Assembly: GCA_900291925.1 (NCBI GenBank)
Contig: UWYS01000030.1
Span: 1 to 64,000 of the forward strand
Length of the DNA: 64,000 bases
DNA from: Thecaphora thlaspeos
Taxonomy: Eukaryota > Basidiomycota > Ustilaginomycetes > Urocystidales > Glomosporiaceae
Reading direction: 5' to 3'
Part shown: piece by piece, positions 45,969 through 57,222 of the stretch
How the letters are laid out: each line of letters opens with the position of its first letter
Numbering within the stretch: position 1 is the first letter of the stretch
The notes under the pieces: model-generated
Told to the model about the DNA's origin: nothing
What the model saw: the letters and a program-made list of their open reading frames with translations, nothing else
Databases searched by the model: none
Program-made: the position numbers and the translations under genes

Positions 45969-47315
45969 ATGCGCGTCACCGCTTTCGCTCTTGCCGCCGC
46001 CGTCGCCGCCTCGTCGGTCAGCGCTGCCCCCGTCGCCAAGCGAGGCGACGTCGAGGAGAAGCACTTCAAGCACGATGACAAGCACGTCATCAAGATGTTC
46101 CACGACGAGAAGCACATCATCAAGCTTGTCCACGACAAGCTCCACCTCAACAGGCTCTTCCACGACGAGCACCACAAGACCAAGATGTACCACGACAAGC
46201 ACCACAAGAACAAGATGTACCACGACAAGCACCACGTTGTCAAGCCGGTCAAGCACGTCGAGGAGGTCAAGCCCGTCAAGGAGGCCAAGCACGTCGAGGA
46301 CAAGGGCGACGACTACGACATTGAGAACCACGCCCAGTTCATCCCGATCCAGGGAACCATTGCCGCTCTCTCGGGCGTTTCGAACAGCGCTACCGCTCGC
46401 CGAGTCATCGACAACTCGGCTCAGTTCGTGCCGATCTAGGCCACCCTCGCTGGTCTCGCCGGCGTTGCCAACTCTGCCAACGCTCGCCGAGGCATCGACA
46501 ACAGCGCCTCGTTCGTCCCGATCCAGGCGACTGGCGCTCTCCTCTCGGGCGTCACCAACGGCATCTCCACCCGTGACATCGACAACTCGGGCAACGTTGT
46601 TCCCATCCAGGCAACTGGCGCCCTTCTGGCCGGTGTCGCCAACGGCATTGAGGGCCGCGACATCAAGAACTCCGGAAACACTGTCCCAGTCCAGGGCACC
46701 ATTGCTGCTCTCTCGGGTGTCGTCAACGGCATCGAGGGTCGCGACATCAAGAACTCGGCCAACTTCCTGCCCGTTCAGGCTACGCTCGCCGCCTTCTCCG
46801 AGGTCACCAACACCATTTCGACTGGCGGTTCGAAGACCGAGTCGGTCGATGCGCACAAGCCCGAGGTGGTCATCGTCAAGAGTATGAAGGAGCACCACCA
46901 CCACGACTTCGAGCGCGAGCACCACGAGATGGAGAAGGTCTGGAAGCGTTGCCACTCGGACGAGAAGTACGACGTTGACGAGATCATGGAGGATGTCTAC
47001 ACGATCCTCGATGAGGTCCTCCTCTGCGTCGAGGACCACGAGGGCAGCCGCGCCGGCTTCTGCCACTCGATCGTCCCGACCTTCCAGCCTAAGTGGAAGA
47101 ACCACTACAACACTGAGGCCAAGGAGTTCGGCTTCAAGGTCAAGGAGGTCAAGGGCCACTGGCATAAGGCCAAGAAGGAGGACAGGTGCGAGGTGCTCGA
47201 GAAGGACCTCTACTACCTCCTCCACCCCTTCCTCCCCTGCGACGGCGATGAGGGATACTGCCACTCGCTCATTCCCGACTACAAGCACTTAGCGGCTCGC
47301 CGCGCAGTAGTGTGA
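45969..47315 (+). pseudogene. Secreted His-rich tandem-repeat protein interrupted by one in-frame TAG
   Basis: One frame of 449 codons starts at a signal peptide (MRVTAFALAAAVAASSVSAA) and a Kex2-type site (VAKR, then GDVEE). It then has about five His-rich decapeptide-like repeats of the type YHDKHHKNKM, a linker, six 28-29-residue repeats of the type NSAxFVPIQAT, and a C-terminal domain with six cysteines. It is broken only by TAG at 46437-46439 (codon 157), exactly where the other repeats have CAG (Gln) in VPIQ. Translation to that stop gives a 156-residue secreted His-rich protein. The downstream frame stays open to TGA at 47313-47315. Options are a recent nonsense allele, a base-call error, readthrough, or a functional short form. 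Dibasic sites in the first two repeats recall fungal repeat proteins processed by Kex2, such as repellents; that is inference. Confidence 0.8.
46323..46832 (+). repeat. Six tandem 28-29-codon repeats
   Basis: The units begin ENHAQFIPIQ, DNSAQFVPI(stop), DNSASFVPIQ, DNSGNVVPIQ, KNSGNTVPVQ and KNSANFLPVQ. They end in TARRVI, NARRGI, STRDI, EGRDI, EGRDI and STGGS. The first two units are 29 codons, the rest 28. The nucleotide repeats are similar enough to permit slippage or unequal exchange. Confidence 0.88.
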
Positions 47316-49322
47316 GGTAGCAGGCCATTTGCGCTTCTCCACAAAGGAAATAGGGTCACGCTAGAGTCGCTCGGGCGCTCGCGGAGCTCATCACTGTACT
47401 TTCCGGATACACTCCCTCCCCATCAGCCCTTGTTGTCGTTCCCTTTGCCGCCTTGTCTTTGTCTTGTTTTGTTTTGTTTTGCTGTGGTTCTTTTCCCGGA
47501 ACTGCTCTGCCCGTCTTTTCGTCACTCACGCCCACAACGCATTCCGTAGGCGGAGCGCCTCGCTCCGCTTGCAATATACCAAAACATCACACAACACCCT
47601 GAAACATGCCCGTTTGTGTTGTGCAAGCCTGTGTCTGTCTCTGTGAGCTTCTCGATCCCTCCATCCTTACGTTTGGCACAGCTCTGTGCCTCACCGCTCG
47701 TTTGCTGTGTTCCCTTGCTCGTAGACGATGAACTCAAAGGTTTTCGTTTGCACGCTCTTTCTTTACTCCCTCCTCGCCGTGTTGTCGGACATGAGCGCGA
47801 GCGAGATTGGCGCGACGACCACCGGTGGCGAAATTTCTGTAGGACACCACCAGACAAGGGCAAGACAAATCGCTCAAAATACTTCTGACGACGAGATGGA
47901 ACTCTTGCCTGCCAAACAGTGCGGACTCTGCGCTCGCTCGTTACGCATCTCTCTCTACAGAAGCTATCGCACATCATACGCGTTGAGATGTGGCTCTTTG
48001 GTGTTTGTCCGGTCGTGATCAGACTCAGCCAGCTTGGCGGTGTGTGACCCTTGCCATTCTGCTCATCGTCACCAAAGAGGTCCCTCGCGGATTCAGTGTG
48101 CGTCCTTTGTTGATGCGGTCAACTCGGTTCCGTCTATGAAATGACAACCGCAGCACATCCATGGGAGCGGTGTAGTGCTCAGAGAACAACACTCCACTCA
48201 CCGCCGGGGCTGGTGGAGGCCGGCCCAACTTGACGCGTCTCACGAGACCCTGCGATTCCTGACAGGAGGTCGCAAGCGAGGGATCAACAAGGGGGGGAGG
48301 AGGAAGGGGAAGGCTTCCCGGCGTATGGCTTGCATCCCATCGCCGGACGTTTTGGAGGAGAAATCGCCCGGCTGGATCGCCCCATACAAAACCTATTGAC
48401 CCTGTCCGAGATGTCGAGGGTACGGTTAGAACCCGAGAGCTGAACCCTTTTCGATCTGCGAGGTGGCTGCTGTGTTCGCTAAGGATCGAGACGAGAGGTC
48501 GCCGTGGTCGGAGGCACACTCCTCGATTGTTCATCGTCCAGCGACCCGAAGGTCCTATACCGTCGCTTAGAAGGTAAGGTGGAGATGCCAACATCTAAAT
48601 AGACGCCGTCGGCAGTACCGACCTCGAGCAGGACCCGTGGAGACACGTCTAAAGGCCGCGTCTATGTGCGATGTCAAGGAATGAGAGGTGAACCATGTCA
48701 CGTCCCGCCTCCTGTCCCTTGCTGACCCCCGCTAAAACTCATCTCTCCTAGCCCCATCTCAAACGAGGAGGTGTCTCGGTATCCGACACTGTTTGTTCGT
48801 TCATTCACCAAACACCTGCCGCGAGACCAGGGATAACCTTTTGCCGATCCTTCGTCTGGTGTGCGGGGTTCGTGCAGAGGGTCAAGGATGTCTTATAAGC
48901 ATCAACGGTTTGCCCAATAGAGAGCTTCATATACCCCTTTTCGATCCTGCGCCTTCTGTCGTTCCTCCTGGCCAGCACTCTTCTTCCCTTTTCACCAACG
49001 TCATCGTCCCCTCCGTTCCGGTCCATCTTTCCCGCTCGAACAATTCCAGCTTGTTACCCTCACATCTCCCAACAACACCTTCATCAGCACGGCTTCTCCG
49101 ACGATCTGCGAACCTTTACAAAGTCACACGGTGTCATCACCGCCCTCGTAGCTCTGTTGAGCAGCCAGGGTCACGTCGCGCATCTGTCCGGGAGAGATCT
49201 GTGGGTACCATACGCCTAGTCCCGTTTACTACGAAACTCGACCGTGAGACCGCGAGCGCTGACCAGCTAAATCTGACCATCTGACTATTACGCTGCGGCT
49301 CATCAGTGGCGCCGGGCTCGAC
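47316..49322. other. 2-kb region without a supported gene
   Basis: No exon chain with family support. A frame open from 48793 to 49284 has pyrimidine-rich, leader-like composition. Just before 49305 a good branch and acceptor arrangement (CTGAC repeats, then CATCAG) suggests an intron in the leader of the next gene. Confidence 0.4.
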
Positions 49323-50077
49323 ATGTCGCTCGATCTAGCGCCTTCTCTCGACAACATCCTCACGCTTCCCGACCTGGCCCTTCCCACACCAACGCTGCCA
49401 GCCCTCTCCCTAGCCTCACCGGACCTAACGACCTAGCCTCCATAGCATCTGTGATCACTGGCGCTCTCGCCGTACCTACAGAAGCCCCTCTCGGTATCAT
49501 CGCATCCGCCTCGGGCTCCAGCGACGGTCTTGAAGGCAGCGTCGAGATCCTCAACAACAACCCGGTGGCGAGCTTCTCCAACGTGATCCAGAACCTCGCT
49601 GCGGCAGCGATGAGTTCGTTCCCGATGAACATCTTCAACCTGGGCAGCTTTAACCCCCCGGTCGTCTCGCCCGAGGCTGTCTCGCCCGAGGCTAAGGACG
49701 GAAGTGTGGCAACGCCGCCGACTCCTCCGCAGCAGTTCTCCCTGCCCGAAGAGGAGAAGGCAGAGCAAGCGGCTTCGCCCGTGACACAGGCAATCGCGAC
49801 ACCGACCAACCTTCCGCAAGCTGTCGATATCATCACGTCGGTCGTCGGTGGTCTGACGACGCTGTTGACCATCCCCAGCCTCCCGCTCCCTACGCCGAGC
49901 GGTACGCCAGGATCCCCTGGACTCGGTCTACACCTGCCCCAGATCAACATCCCCGGTATCATGGGTGACCAGAAGACCGGTCTGTGCGTCAAGGACGACA
50001 GAGGTAACCATGTCAGCTGGTGCGAACCCGGAAGCCTCTTGCCGTCCGTCAAGGATCACGAACAGATCAACCTCTAA
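49323..50077 (+). CDS. Pro/Leu/Ser-rich protein of unknown function, 5' end or frame unresolved
   Basis: From about 49427 to the TAA at 50075-50077 a frame with strong coding character reads NDLASIASVITGALAVPTEA, continues with FNLGSFNPPVV and IPSLPLPTPSG, and ends GLCVKDDRGNHVSWCEPG, which includes its only two cysteines. It has no ATG of its own at the front. An ATG at 49323 opens a different frame with similar composition (MSLDLAPSLDNILTLPDLAL), which stops at 49437. Either one base has been lost or gained near 49400-49437, or an unseen upstream exon joins the second frame at the acceptor near 49304. No family is recognised. Position beside another secreted-type gene and the low-complexity make-up suggest a cell-surface or secreted product, but no signal peptide is visible. 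Confidence 0.45.
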
Positions 50078-50962
50078 GTCCGCACTCCCTCTCTCTCTTG
50101 CTTTTCCTACCTTCTCGGCGGCTATGGGTTGGTGACTGCTTCCTTCTCGAGTCTCTCTACACTCTATCGACCTTTCCTTCTGCTTATCATCTTTCTTTTC
50201 TCTCTTTCACGGCGTATCGTAGTTATACCCATCCTCCGACTCACCTGCGTCGCGCCCTCCAGTCGCGCTGACGCGGGTCGATCTCGTAGGAACTTCCCAT
50301 CTATCTAACGACACGGCAGGCGAGCCGTGCGTTTCTTCTAACCCGCTCATCGTAGATGTGCGCGTGAGAAGATGATCTACAATTTATTTACCGTTTGCTT
50401 GAAATATGTGTGCGTGTTGTTGTACGATGCCGCTTGACGTAGTCGATCCGCAAGAAGCGCAGCCAAGCTTGATGGCGACGACTGAAGCTAGGAATCTCGC
50501 CAGCCGTTTGAAGAATCTCGAGCGTCTCTCAAACCTTTCTTGAACGGTCCTAGCGAATAGAACTGTTCACCGCTCGAATACAGTCTGGACATTAGCCTAG
50601 CCTGCAGTATTCTGACGAAGTAGCAATGGCCAGCAATTAATTGCTGGCGCAAAAGAATGTTTGGCTCATGTGGCGGGGTCCCAAAAAACAGGCAAGGCGG
50701 TACAGGCTAAGACCCGTTCTTCGCGTCGCAGGGCAGACCAGTTTAGGCAAACATCGTGGACCGTGGCGCGGTGGCGCTTTTGTCGGGTCACGAGAAGCTC
50801 ATACAGGATACGCCTTTCAAGAGGTATTAGAATCTAGTTTTGTATTGCAGAGATGACGGGTAGAGCAAACCTAGGAGAGAAGAGACAGATGTGTGAAAGC
50901 AACACGTCGCCAAGGAGCGACGGGACGAGCTAGAAGATCGGGCGACCATAGCTAAGGTCCTC
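50078..50962. other. Convergent spacer before alkaline phosphatase stop
   Basis: 885 bp, including both 3' UTRs. No gene is supported. A small inverted repeat CAGCAATTAATTGCTG lies at about 50631-50646. Confidence 0.4.
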
Positions 50963-52990
50963 TCAAAGCTCCTGACGCCTGACGTTGGCGTGACTCTGTG
51001 ACTCGGCTGTGGTAGCGCGGAGCGGCTTCCTGGGACCGTGGATCCTCCTGAGGATGGGCTCGTTGTCCACGTGCGATTCGGGGAGGAGCTCCCTTTTGCC
51101 CAGCCCGGAGACCGAAGGGCGAAGCGGCGGGAGGACGTGCGCCAGTCCGCCGTGGTAGTGCTCGAGGCCCTCGGTGAAGGCGTTGAGCTTGTCGCCCCAG
51201 TTGGTGGCCCAGCTGTAGTCGGAGCCGTTGTTGAGCTTGTGCGTGATGTCGTCCAGGTCGAGGTCGAGGAACTCGGCAATCCACTGACCGATCCACGTGT
51301 TCTCGTGCGATCCAGAGACGTTGTTGCGTCGAGACTGGTAGGACTTGAGCTTCTTGCTGTTCTTCTTCGAGGCGGGGGCTTCGTAGTAGTAGAGGTTGAC
51401 GTCCACACCGCTGTGACCCGTCGTCGACCAGCCGAGATGGGCACGCCAGTTGACCAGCGAGGAGAGCCAGATGGTCAGAGGGATGGCGCCGTCCTTGCCG
51501 AGCGAGGCGAGTTCGACGGCACGCTGCACCTCGTCGTCCTGAACGTCCGAGAGGCCGAGCGACTGGATGATGACGTCGTTCTTGATGTAGTCGAAGAGCG
51601 CCGTGGTGTCAGTGGTGCCATTGTTGGCGGCCACGTACTTGGCGATCTGCGCGGAGAGGAACTCGGTCGAGTGCGTGACGTTGAACAGAACATCCGGGAA
51701 CCAACCGTAGAAGGCCTCTTCGTCCTCCTGCCTCTCCAGGCCGAGCGTCAGGCCACCGCACTCGTGGTCGGCGACCGAGAAAAGGATCGTCTCATCGTGC
51801 GGGTTCTGCTTGGCCTGCTCTTCCATCCACTCGGTGACCGCCTCAACCATCTCGTTGTAAGCCAGGATGTCATGAAGGTGTCCGGCAGGGCAGTTGTTGT
51901 GAGCCGCGTGGTCGATTCGTGCGCCCTCGATCATGATAAAGTACGGCTCGTCGGCCTTGGCAAGCGCAGTGAGGGCGGCGAGCGCCATCTCCTTGAGCGA
52001 AGGCTCCTGCGTGGCGTTTCTGTCGATCTCGTAGGCCATGTGCGAGGCGGCAAAGAGGCCGAGCGAGGGGAAGCTGACGTTCCTGCCGCCCTGGAGTGAG
52101 TCGAACTCCTGCCTGTTCGAGACGTAGCTCCAGCCCTCGTCCTTGGCCTGGGCGATGAGGTCCTTGCCGTCGATCCTGATCCCTGGGCTGGTGGTGTTGG
52201 GCAGGAAGTGACGGCGTCCACCTCCCCACAGCAGATCGACTGTCGAGACGGAGAAAGAAGCAGGAATTGACTCGTTAACGCCGGGGAACATGGCGAAACA
52301 GGAAGAAGAGAACATGGCATGATTCGGTACTCACCTTGCCTTCCGAGGAGGTAGTTTCCGACCTGCTGGTTGGCAATCTCGTCTTCGGCATCTCTGTCGT
52401 CGACGTGGGCGGAATAGCTAGCCGGAGTGGCATGTGTGATGCGGGAGGTCGACACGAGGGCGGTGTTGTAGCCCTTGGCCTTGGCACCTTCGAGAACGGT
52501 GCCGCAGCTGATGGTTTCGGTAAAAGAAAGACGCGACAAGACGCAAAGAGACGCGAAAGGCTCGTTGAGCACAAGAGCCGTTCTACATTTCGATTCCGCA
52601 CTCGTATGCCATCCGTAGGGATCTCCCATATGAGACTCACGGCTTCTTCTCGGTGTCTACGCCGATGTATGCGTTGACGGACTTGAGGCCGCACGAATAA
52701 GCGGTGGCGCTGGCGGCAGAGTCGGTGACGAGCGAGTCGGTGGAGCGCGTTCGGACGTTGCCGACGAGCATCTTGTCGAGGGGCAGCTCGACGGACCAAT
52801 CGGTCTTGTCCTTCGACTGGATGTAAGAACGGGCAAACGTCTCCGAGGCCGGTCCGAAACCGTCCGAGATGAGCTGAATGACATTGGGGCCCGAGGCGCG
52901 CTTGTGGTTCTTGCTGTTGGGCGCCGCGTCAACGGCGAACGCCACGACAAGCAGCGTAGAGAGGTGGACGAACAAGCCGGTCAGCTTCAT
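50963..52990 (-). CDS. Secretory-pathway alkaline phosphatase (Pho8/PhoA superfamily)
   Basis: Three exons, 52990-52641, 52507-52335 and 52239-50963, give 599 residues. A signal peptide (MKLTGLFVHLSTLLVVAFAV then DA) replaces the membrane anchor of vacuolar Pho8, so a secreted or wall enzyme is likely. Active-site blocks are in order: ISDGFGPAS (first metal Asp), TDSAASATAYSCG with nucleophile Ser91, IEGARIDHAAHNN (zinc ligands), SVADHECGGL and STTGHSGVDV (zinc His). Several NxT or NxS sequons are present. The C-terminus past about residue 540 is basic and poorly conserved. The class hydrolyses phosphate monoesters using two zinc and one magnesium ion. Expression is often phosphate-regulated, but I see no certain binding site. 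Confidence 0.92.
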
Positions 52991-55395
52991 GATGGGATGA
53001 GGGAGGGGGCGGAGAAGGAGGGTGAGGGGAGGAAGGGGAGGGGAGGGGAGGAGAGGGAGTGAGAGGAGCTGGATGGGGGATATCGCTTCTGGATATTGAC
53101 GACATGCTTGCTCTTATAGACCTGATCTCCCGAGCCTCGACGAGGCCACTAGCGGACGGTACTTCCACCTACACAAGCTGCGACGGGCTTCAGGGACCCC
53201 ACTTCATTCGATCTTCCTCTCCGTTGGCTCCGAAGATCTGCAGCCGACCTGCGTCACGTGCCGGGGTGACGTGGGCGTCTGAGGCCGCCGATCACATGCT
53301 GCGCCGCGCCAGACGGCCTTAGTCCGCCAGCGCGGCCTGCTTCCATCTCCTCTCCTAGCTGGCCCTCTGCCATCCTTGTAGCGCCATGCTCCGAGGCCTC
53401 GCCCTGTGGCCGCATGTCCTGCTCCTCACTCTAATCTATGCATCGTTAGCTCATCTGCGTGTGCTCGGCAGGCCTGGGACAGCTAAGTAAGCTGCGGCCT
53501 TGCTGGTTCGGTGGGAGCGTTTGGCGTGGTCTCGCTTGCCCTGTGGCGTGGGAGGCTAAGCCCATCAAGGCACCAGACCGCTCGTTTACCTTAACGGAAC
53601 ACCGGAGGGAGAGAGGTGGGGCAAGGAGAGATGGAGCACATGACATCCGACGACGGCAGTCGGCTAGAGGCCGCGGCTCCTGCCGAACACGGAGGCGGTA
53701 CATACAGTACTGGAGTCATAAGTGTCCCCAAGAAGCCCTAAACCTACGAGGCGAACTCATTATTTTATTGTACGGTGCGCCTCTGGCCGTCAAGCGGTCG
53801 GACATGCCCCGGCGTCGTCGTCGTCGTCGTCGTCTTAGACAAGGCGCCCATCTGGGCGAGACACGACACTCAAACTCTCGCGCAATCAGGGTGGGGAGTG
53901 GTACTGTACCCCATCATGCAGCGGCTCATTCCCGGAGAGAGCGCACGTTGACCCAAAGGTTATTTCGACATGTATGTCTGCCATCCGAGGTCCGTGTCCC
54001 TCTCAAAGGTCCCGACGTCGGCTCCATCCGCTCTTAGTGGTGAGAGGTTGAGCGGGCTCTATTGCGCGTTCTCACTTAGAGAGCGCAGAGTAGCAGCCGT
54101 GACTGTCACACATGGCAAGGGTTCCTTGATGTAGCAAGCAATCGAGCTCAAGAGGCCGATGCTTTACATACAAGAACAGGTCGACCCAGCGCAAATTTGC
54201 CGCCGCTGCCGCCACCTCCTCTCGACACGGGGATCCTTCTTGGGACAGAGCACGTTCTCTCGAGGAACGACATCCTTACGATGTCGGAGAAGATGGCCTC
54301 GCTCCGCGTTGCTTCCGAGCTGCTCGACCGTCGTCGGCAGCATCCGCCAGGAGAACTCGAGCCCTAGCGAAGTCTTGGCGTATCAAACGAGCGCCAGTCA
54401 CCCTCACCTTTGCGCGACACGTGCGCTCGTCCGAACGACAGCGTCGTCGACGCTTGCTTCCTTCCTGTCTGCCATCATCCGCAATTTTTTGCACCGAGTG
54501 GCGAGCGGAAGTAGGCGAGGCAAAGGCGAGACGAACAGAGGCAAAAGGCAGCATGATGACAAGATAACGTAGCGCCGATGAATATAAAATGCTCAGGTTC
54601 ATTCACGATTCACGTTCTGTCTTTCTCGAGCGGGCGGCCTTGCTGCAGTACAGTACATACGGTGGTGCTGGCAAAACCGCCGGGTGTCGGACATCAGCGG
54701 CCAGGCCATCACCAACGCACCCCCAGTTTCGGCGGCGTCGGTGCCGGTGCCGGTGCCGGTGCCGGTACCGGTTCATTACTTTGCCACCAGAGCAGGCTGG
54801 CCGGCCGCCCGGCCGCCTCGTGGCTCATCTGGCTAATGACAATCACCATCACTCACAAACACACAGACACAACCCGGCGCTACGGTCAGGCTTCTAACAG
54901 CCGTTTGAACTGGCATACACGCTACCTAATGAATGCTCTCGGAGCCGGCGGCGGCGCCATTCAAGATTCCAAGCCCTCTACGGCTATATGCAGCAGGCTT
55001 GCTGTCGGGTCTGTTCGGGGGTTCTTCGACGGTGCACCAACGAATGGTCATCATCGCTTAGATAAGTGCCAAGGACTGACCAAGGAAGGCATGGAGGTGA
55101 CCTACATAGCGCCTACAAAGCCTGATGGTCGCTTCGCGGTACCCAGACTACACAGTAGAAATTTTAGTTTAGACATTGAGTAAAGTGAAAGTCACGCAGA
55201 ACAGACGGGACATGGTTATGCAGTTTTGGTAGTTGGATTCGTACATAGCGATATGCCAAGAAAAGAGAGAGACTGCGGAGAGAAAACGAGAATTAGGGAA
55301 GCTAAGCACTGTCGACCCACGCCGAGCAATGTCCGGCTAGCGAAGGGGGCCGTCGACTTGGACGTGGCAAGAGGATATCGAGATGCCCTCGCCAC
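52991..55395. other. 2.4-kb region between alkaline phosphatase and SDH2
   Basis: The 5' side of the phosphatase gene is a GA-rich stretch (about 52991-53070) followed by unremarkable sequence. Simple repeats are GTC (53815-53833) and GGTGCC (about 54739-54770). TACAGTA/TACTGTA motifs lie at 53703, 53902 and 54649. No gene is supported. Confidence 0.4.
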
Positions 55396-56478
55396 TCAGT
55401 TGGAGGGCATGATGGGACGGTCGGTGGACTTGGCTGGCGCGCCGGTCGACATCTCCTTCTTGATCGTTGCGATGGCCTTGGCCGGGTTGAGCGACTTGGG
55501 GCAGGTTCTTGTGCAGTTCATGATGGTGCGGCAGGCGTACAGCGAGAAAGTGTTCTCTAGCTTCGTCTTGCGCTCCTCGGTGAAGTCGTCACGGCTGTCG
55601 GCCATCCAGCGGTAGGCCTGCATAAGCACGGCCGGGCCCAGGTACTCGTCCTGGTTCCACCAGTACGACGGGCATGACGTCGAGCAGCACGCGCATAGAA
55701 TACACTCGTACAGGCCATCGAGGCGTCGGCGCTCCTCAGGCGACTGCAGGTGCTCGCCCTGGGCGGGAGGGTTCTTGGACTTGAGGAAAGGCTCGATCGA
55801 TCGGTACTGCTTGTAGAACTGCGTAAGGTCGGGGACCAGGTCCTTGACGACGTACACTGAAGAGCAGGGAAGCGGGCAAAAAGCGAGGGGAGAGGGCAAA
55901 AGCGGAAGATGACAAGCGTCAGCGTCGGTCGCTACGTTGACGTTGAATCCAGATAGCTGGTCAGCCGTGACGACACCTTGGTACCGTCCATGCCGCCGCG
56001 TCATGAAAGGCAGAGTAGATATTGGCCAGTACTCACTGTGAGGGAGAGGGTAGATCTTGGACTCCTTCTCTCGGTCGATCCTGCAGAGGCAGGCGAGAGT
56101 GTTGACACCGTCAATGTTCATGGCGCAGGAGCCGCAAATGCCCTCGCGGCAAGAGCGTCGGAAGGTGAGCGAAGGGTCAACCTCGTTCTTGATCTTGATG
56201 AGGGCGTCGAGCACCATGGGTCCGGTCTGGTTGAGGTCGAGCGTGTAGGTCTGCAGGCGCGGCTTCTCGGCAGGCTTGTCCGGGTTCCAGCGGTAGATCT
56301 TGAACGCCTTGAGCTTCTGTGGCTTGCCCGACGAGCCGACGTTGCTGTCGCTGGTAGGGGTGGCGAGCTGGGCCAGTGCTGTGGTCGAGAAGGCCGCGGT
56401 GCGGGCGATGCTCGACCTGCTGCCGCTGACGACAGGTTGCACGGCGGCGCGGAGCGTGTTTCCGGCAAAGAGCGACAT
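55396..56478 (-). CDS. SDH2: Succinate dehydrogenase iron-sulfur subunit
   Basis: This is the electron-transfer subunit of mitochondrial complex II. Exons 56478-56037 and 55856-55396 encode 300 residues, including a Ser/Ala/Arg-rich mitochondrial presequence. The 2Fe-2S ligands are Cys110, 115, 118 and 130 ([14 protein letters not shown]). The 4Fe-4S and 3Fe-4S ligands lie in [16 protein letters not shown] (199-214) and [12 protein letters not shown] (256-267). The residue after Cys256 is Arg257 (codon at 55528-55530), where the family has a conserved His (LYRCHTI elsewhere, LYACRTI here). The 180-nt intron is a multiple of three and has no stop, so an unspliced message would encode a 360-residue protein. 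Spliced, it restores the conserved [14 protein letters not shown]. Confidence 0.97.
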   Translation of the reverse strand: MSLFAGNTLRAAVQPVVSGSRSSIARTAAFSTTALAQLATPTSDSNVGSSGKPQKLKAFKIYRWNPDKPAEKPRLQTYTLDLNQTGPMVLDALIKIKNEVDPSLTFRRSCREGICGSCAMNIDGVNTLACLCRIDREKESKIYPLPHSEYWPISTLPFMTRRHGRYQGVVTADQLSGFNVNVATDADACHLPLLPSPLAFCPLPCSSVYVVKDLVPDLTQFYKQYRSIEPFLKSKNPPAQGEHLQSPEERRRLDGLYECILCACCSTSCPSYWWNQDEYLGPAVLMQAYRWMADSRDDFTEERKTKLENTFSLYACRTIMNCTRTCPKSLNPAKAIATIKKEMSTGAPAKSTDRPIMPSN

Positions 56479-56504
56479 GGCGGCTAGTTGGAATCGTATA
56501 TGCG

Positions 56505-56557
56505 CTGTGTGCTATGTGCTGTGTGCTATGTGCTGTGTGCTGTGTGCTGTATGCTAT
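56505..56557. repeat. Short tandem repeat in SDH2 leader
   Basis: An array of TGTGTGCTATGTGC-type units (GTGCT alternating with ATGTGCT and GTGTGCT) starts 27 bp upstream of the SDH2 start codon and is read on the minus strand as CACAGCACATAG. Confidence 0.8.
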
Positions 56558-57222
56558 GAATGCGTGGTATGGACGAGGGCGAGTGATTGAGAGCGGTCGT
56601 ATGTATATGCCACGGGAGGGTACGGTGGGTTGGGTCGGTGTTGGAGGTGGTGGTGGTAGAGGAAGGTGTAAGCGCGGCCAGAGGGGATGATGAACTAAGC
56701 TCTGCTTGCGGGGGCGGTCGGGCGGGGAGGGAGGTGCGACCGAAGGCAGCCTGGGTTGGCCTGGCCTTGTCTAGCTGGCGGATTCACAATCATCCCTGAG
56801 CAGGCTTGTTGTCGTATTGATTTTCGTCTGCCTCTTTGGTAATCAGCTTTGCCACCCGTTTTGAAGACGGTCGCCTTGAGACTTGAGTCCGCCCGCTCGG
56901 CAAACGGAATTCGATCCTGGCTTGAAAACTGCCTCGCTCTGATTGGCTCGCCAGCTGCCTCGCACGACGCGACGGGGCGCCAGGGTAGGCTCGGGCCCAG
57001 TTGGTCATCGTCTCCCCTTAACGTAAGCAGCCGAGTGGCCCACAGCCAGCACGCCGGCCAAATCGCTCGCTGGTCCCCTATGGACCGAGCCCGAGTTCGA
57101 GCGCTGGTCCCCGGCCGCCTGCACTGATCCTCGCCAGCGAACAGCGTCGTTGCTGCTCATCCATCCCTCTGGCGGCTTCTGCAGCTCCCCTGCCGCCCGC
57201 AAACATGCAGGGCAAAAAGGGC
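56558..57222. promoter_or_regulatory. SDH2 promoter region and tRNA-Gly 3' flank
   Basis: 665 bp between the SDH2 leader and a tRNA gene on the same strand. A GGTGGTGGTGGTAGAGG stretch lies near 56644-56660. No gene is supported. Confidence 0.4.

Noticed and set aside
45912..47288. 458-codon open frame antisense to the secreted repeat protein
   Set aside because: It arises from the codon bias and repeats of the sense gene; the product is a Leu/Val repeat without any domain, and the sense strand has a signal peptide and conserved repeats.
48793..49284. 163-codon open frame upstream of the 49-kb gene
   Set aside because: Pyrimidine-rich, leader-like sequence with no ATG-supported or conserved product; more likely a 5' UTR.
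54578..55183. 201-codon open frame between the phosphatase and SDH2
   Set aside because: Low-complexity Gly/Thr repeats from simple DNA repeats; no supporting features.
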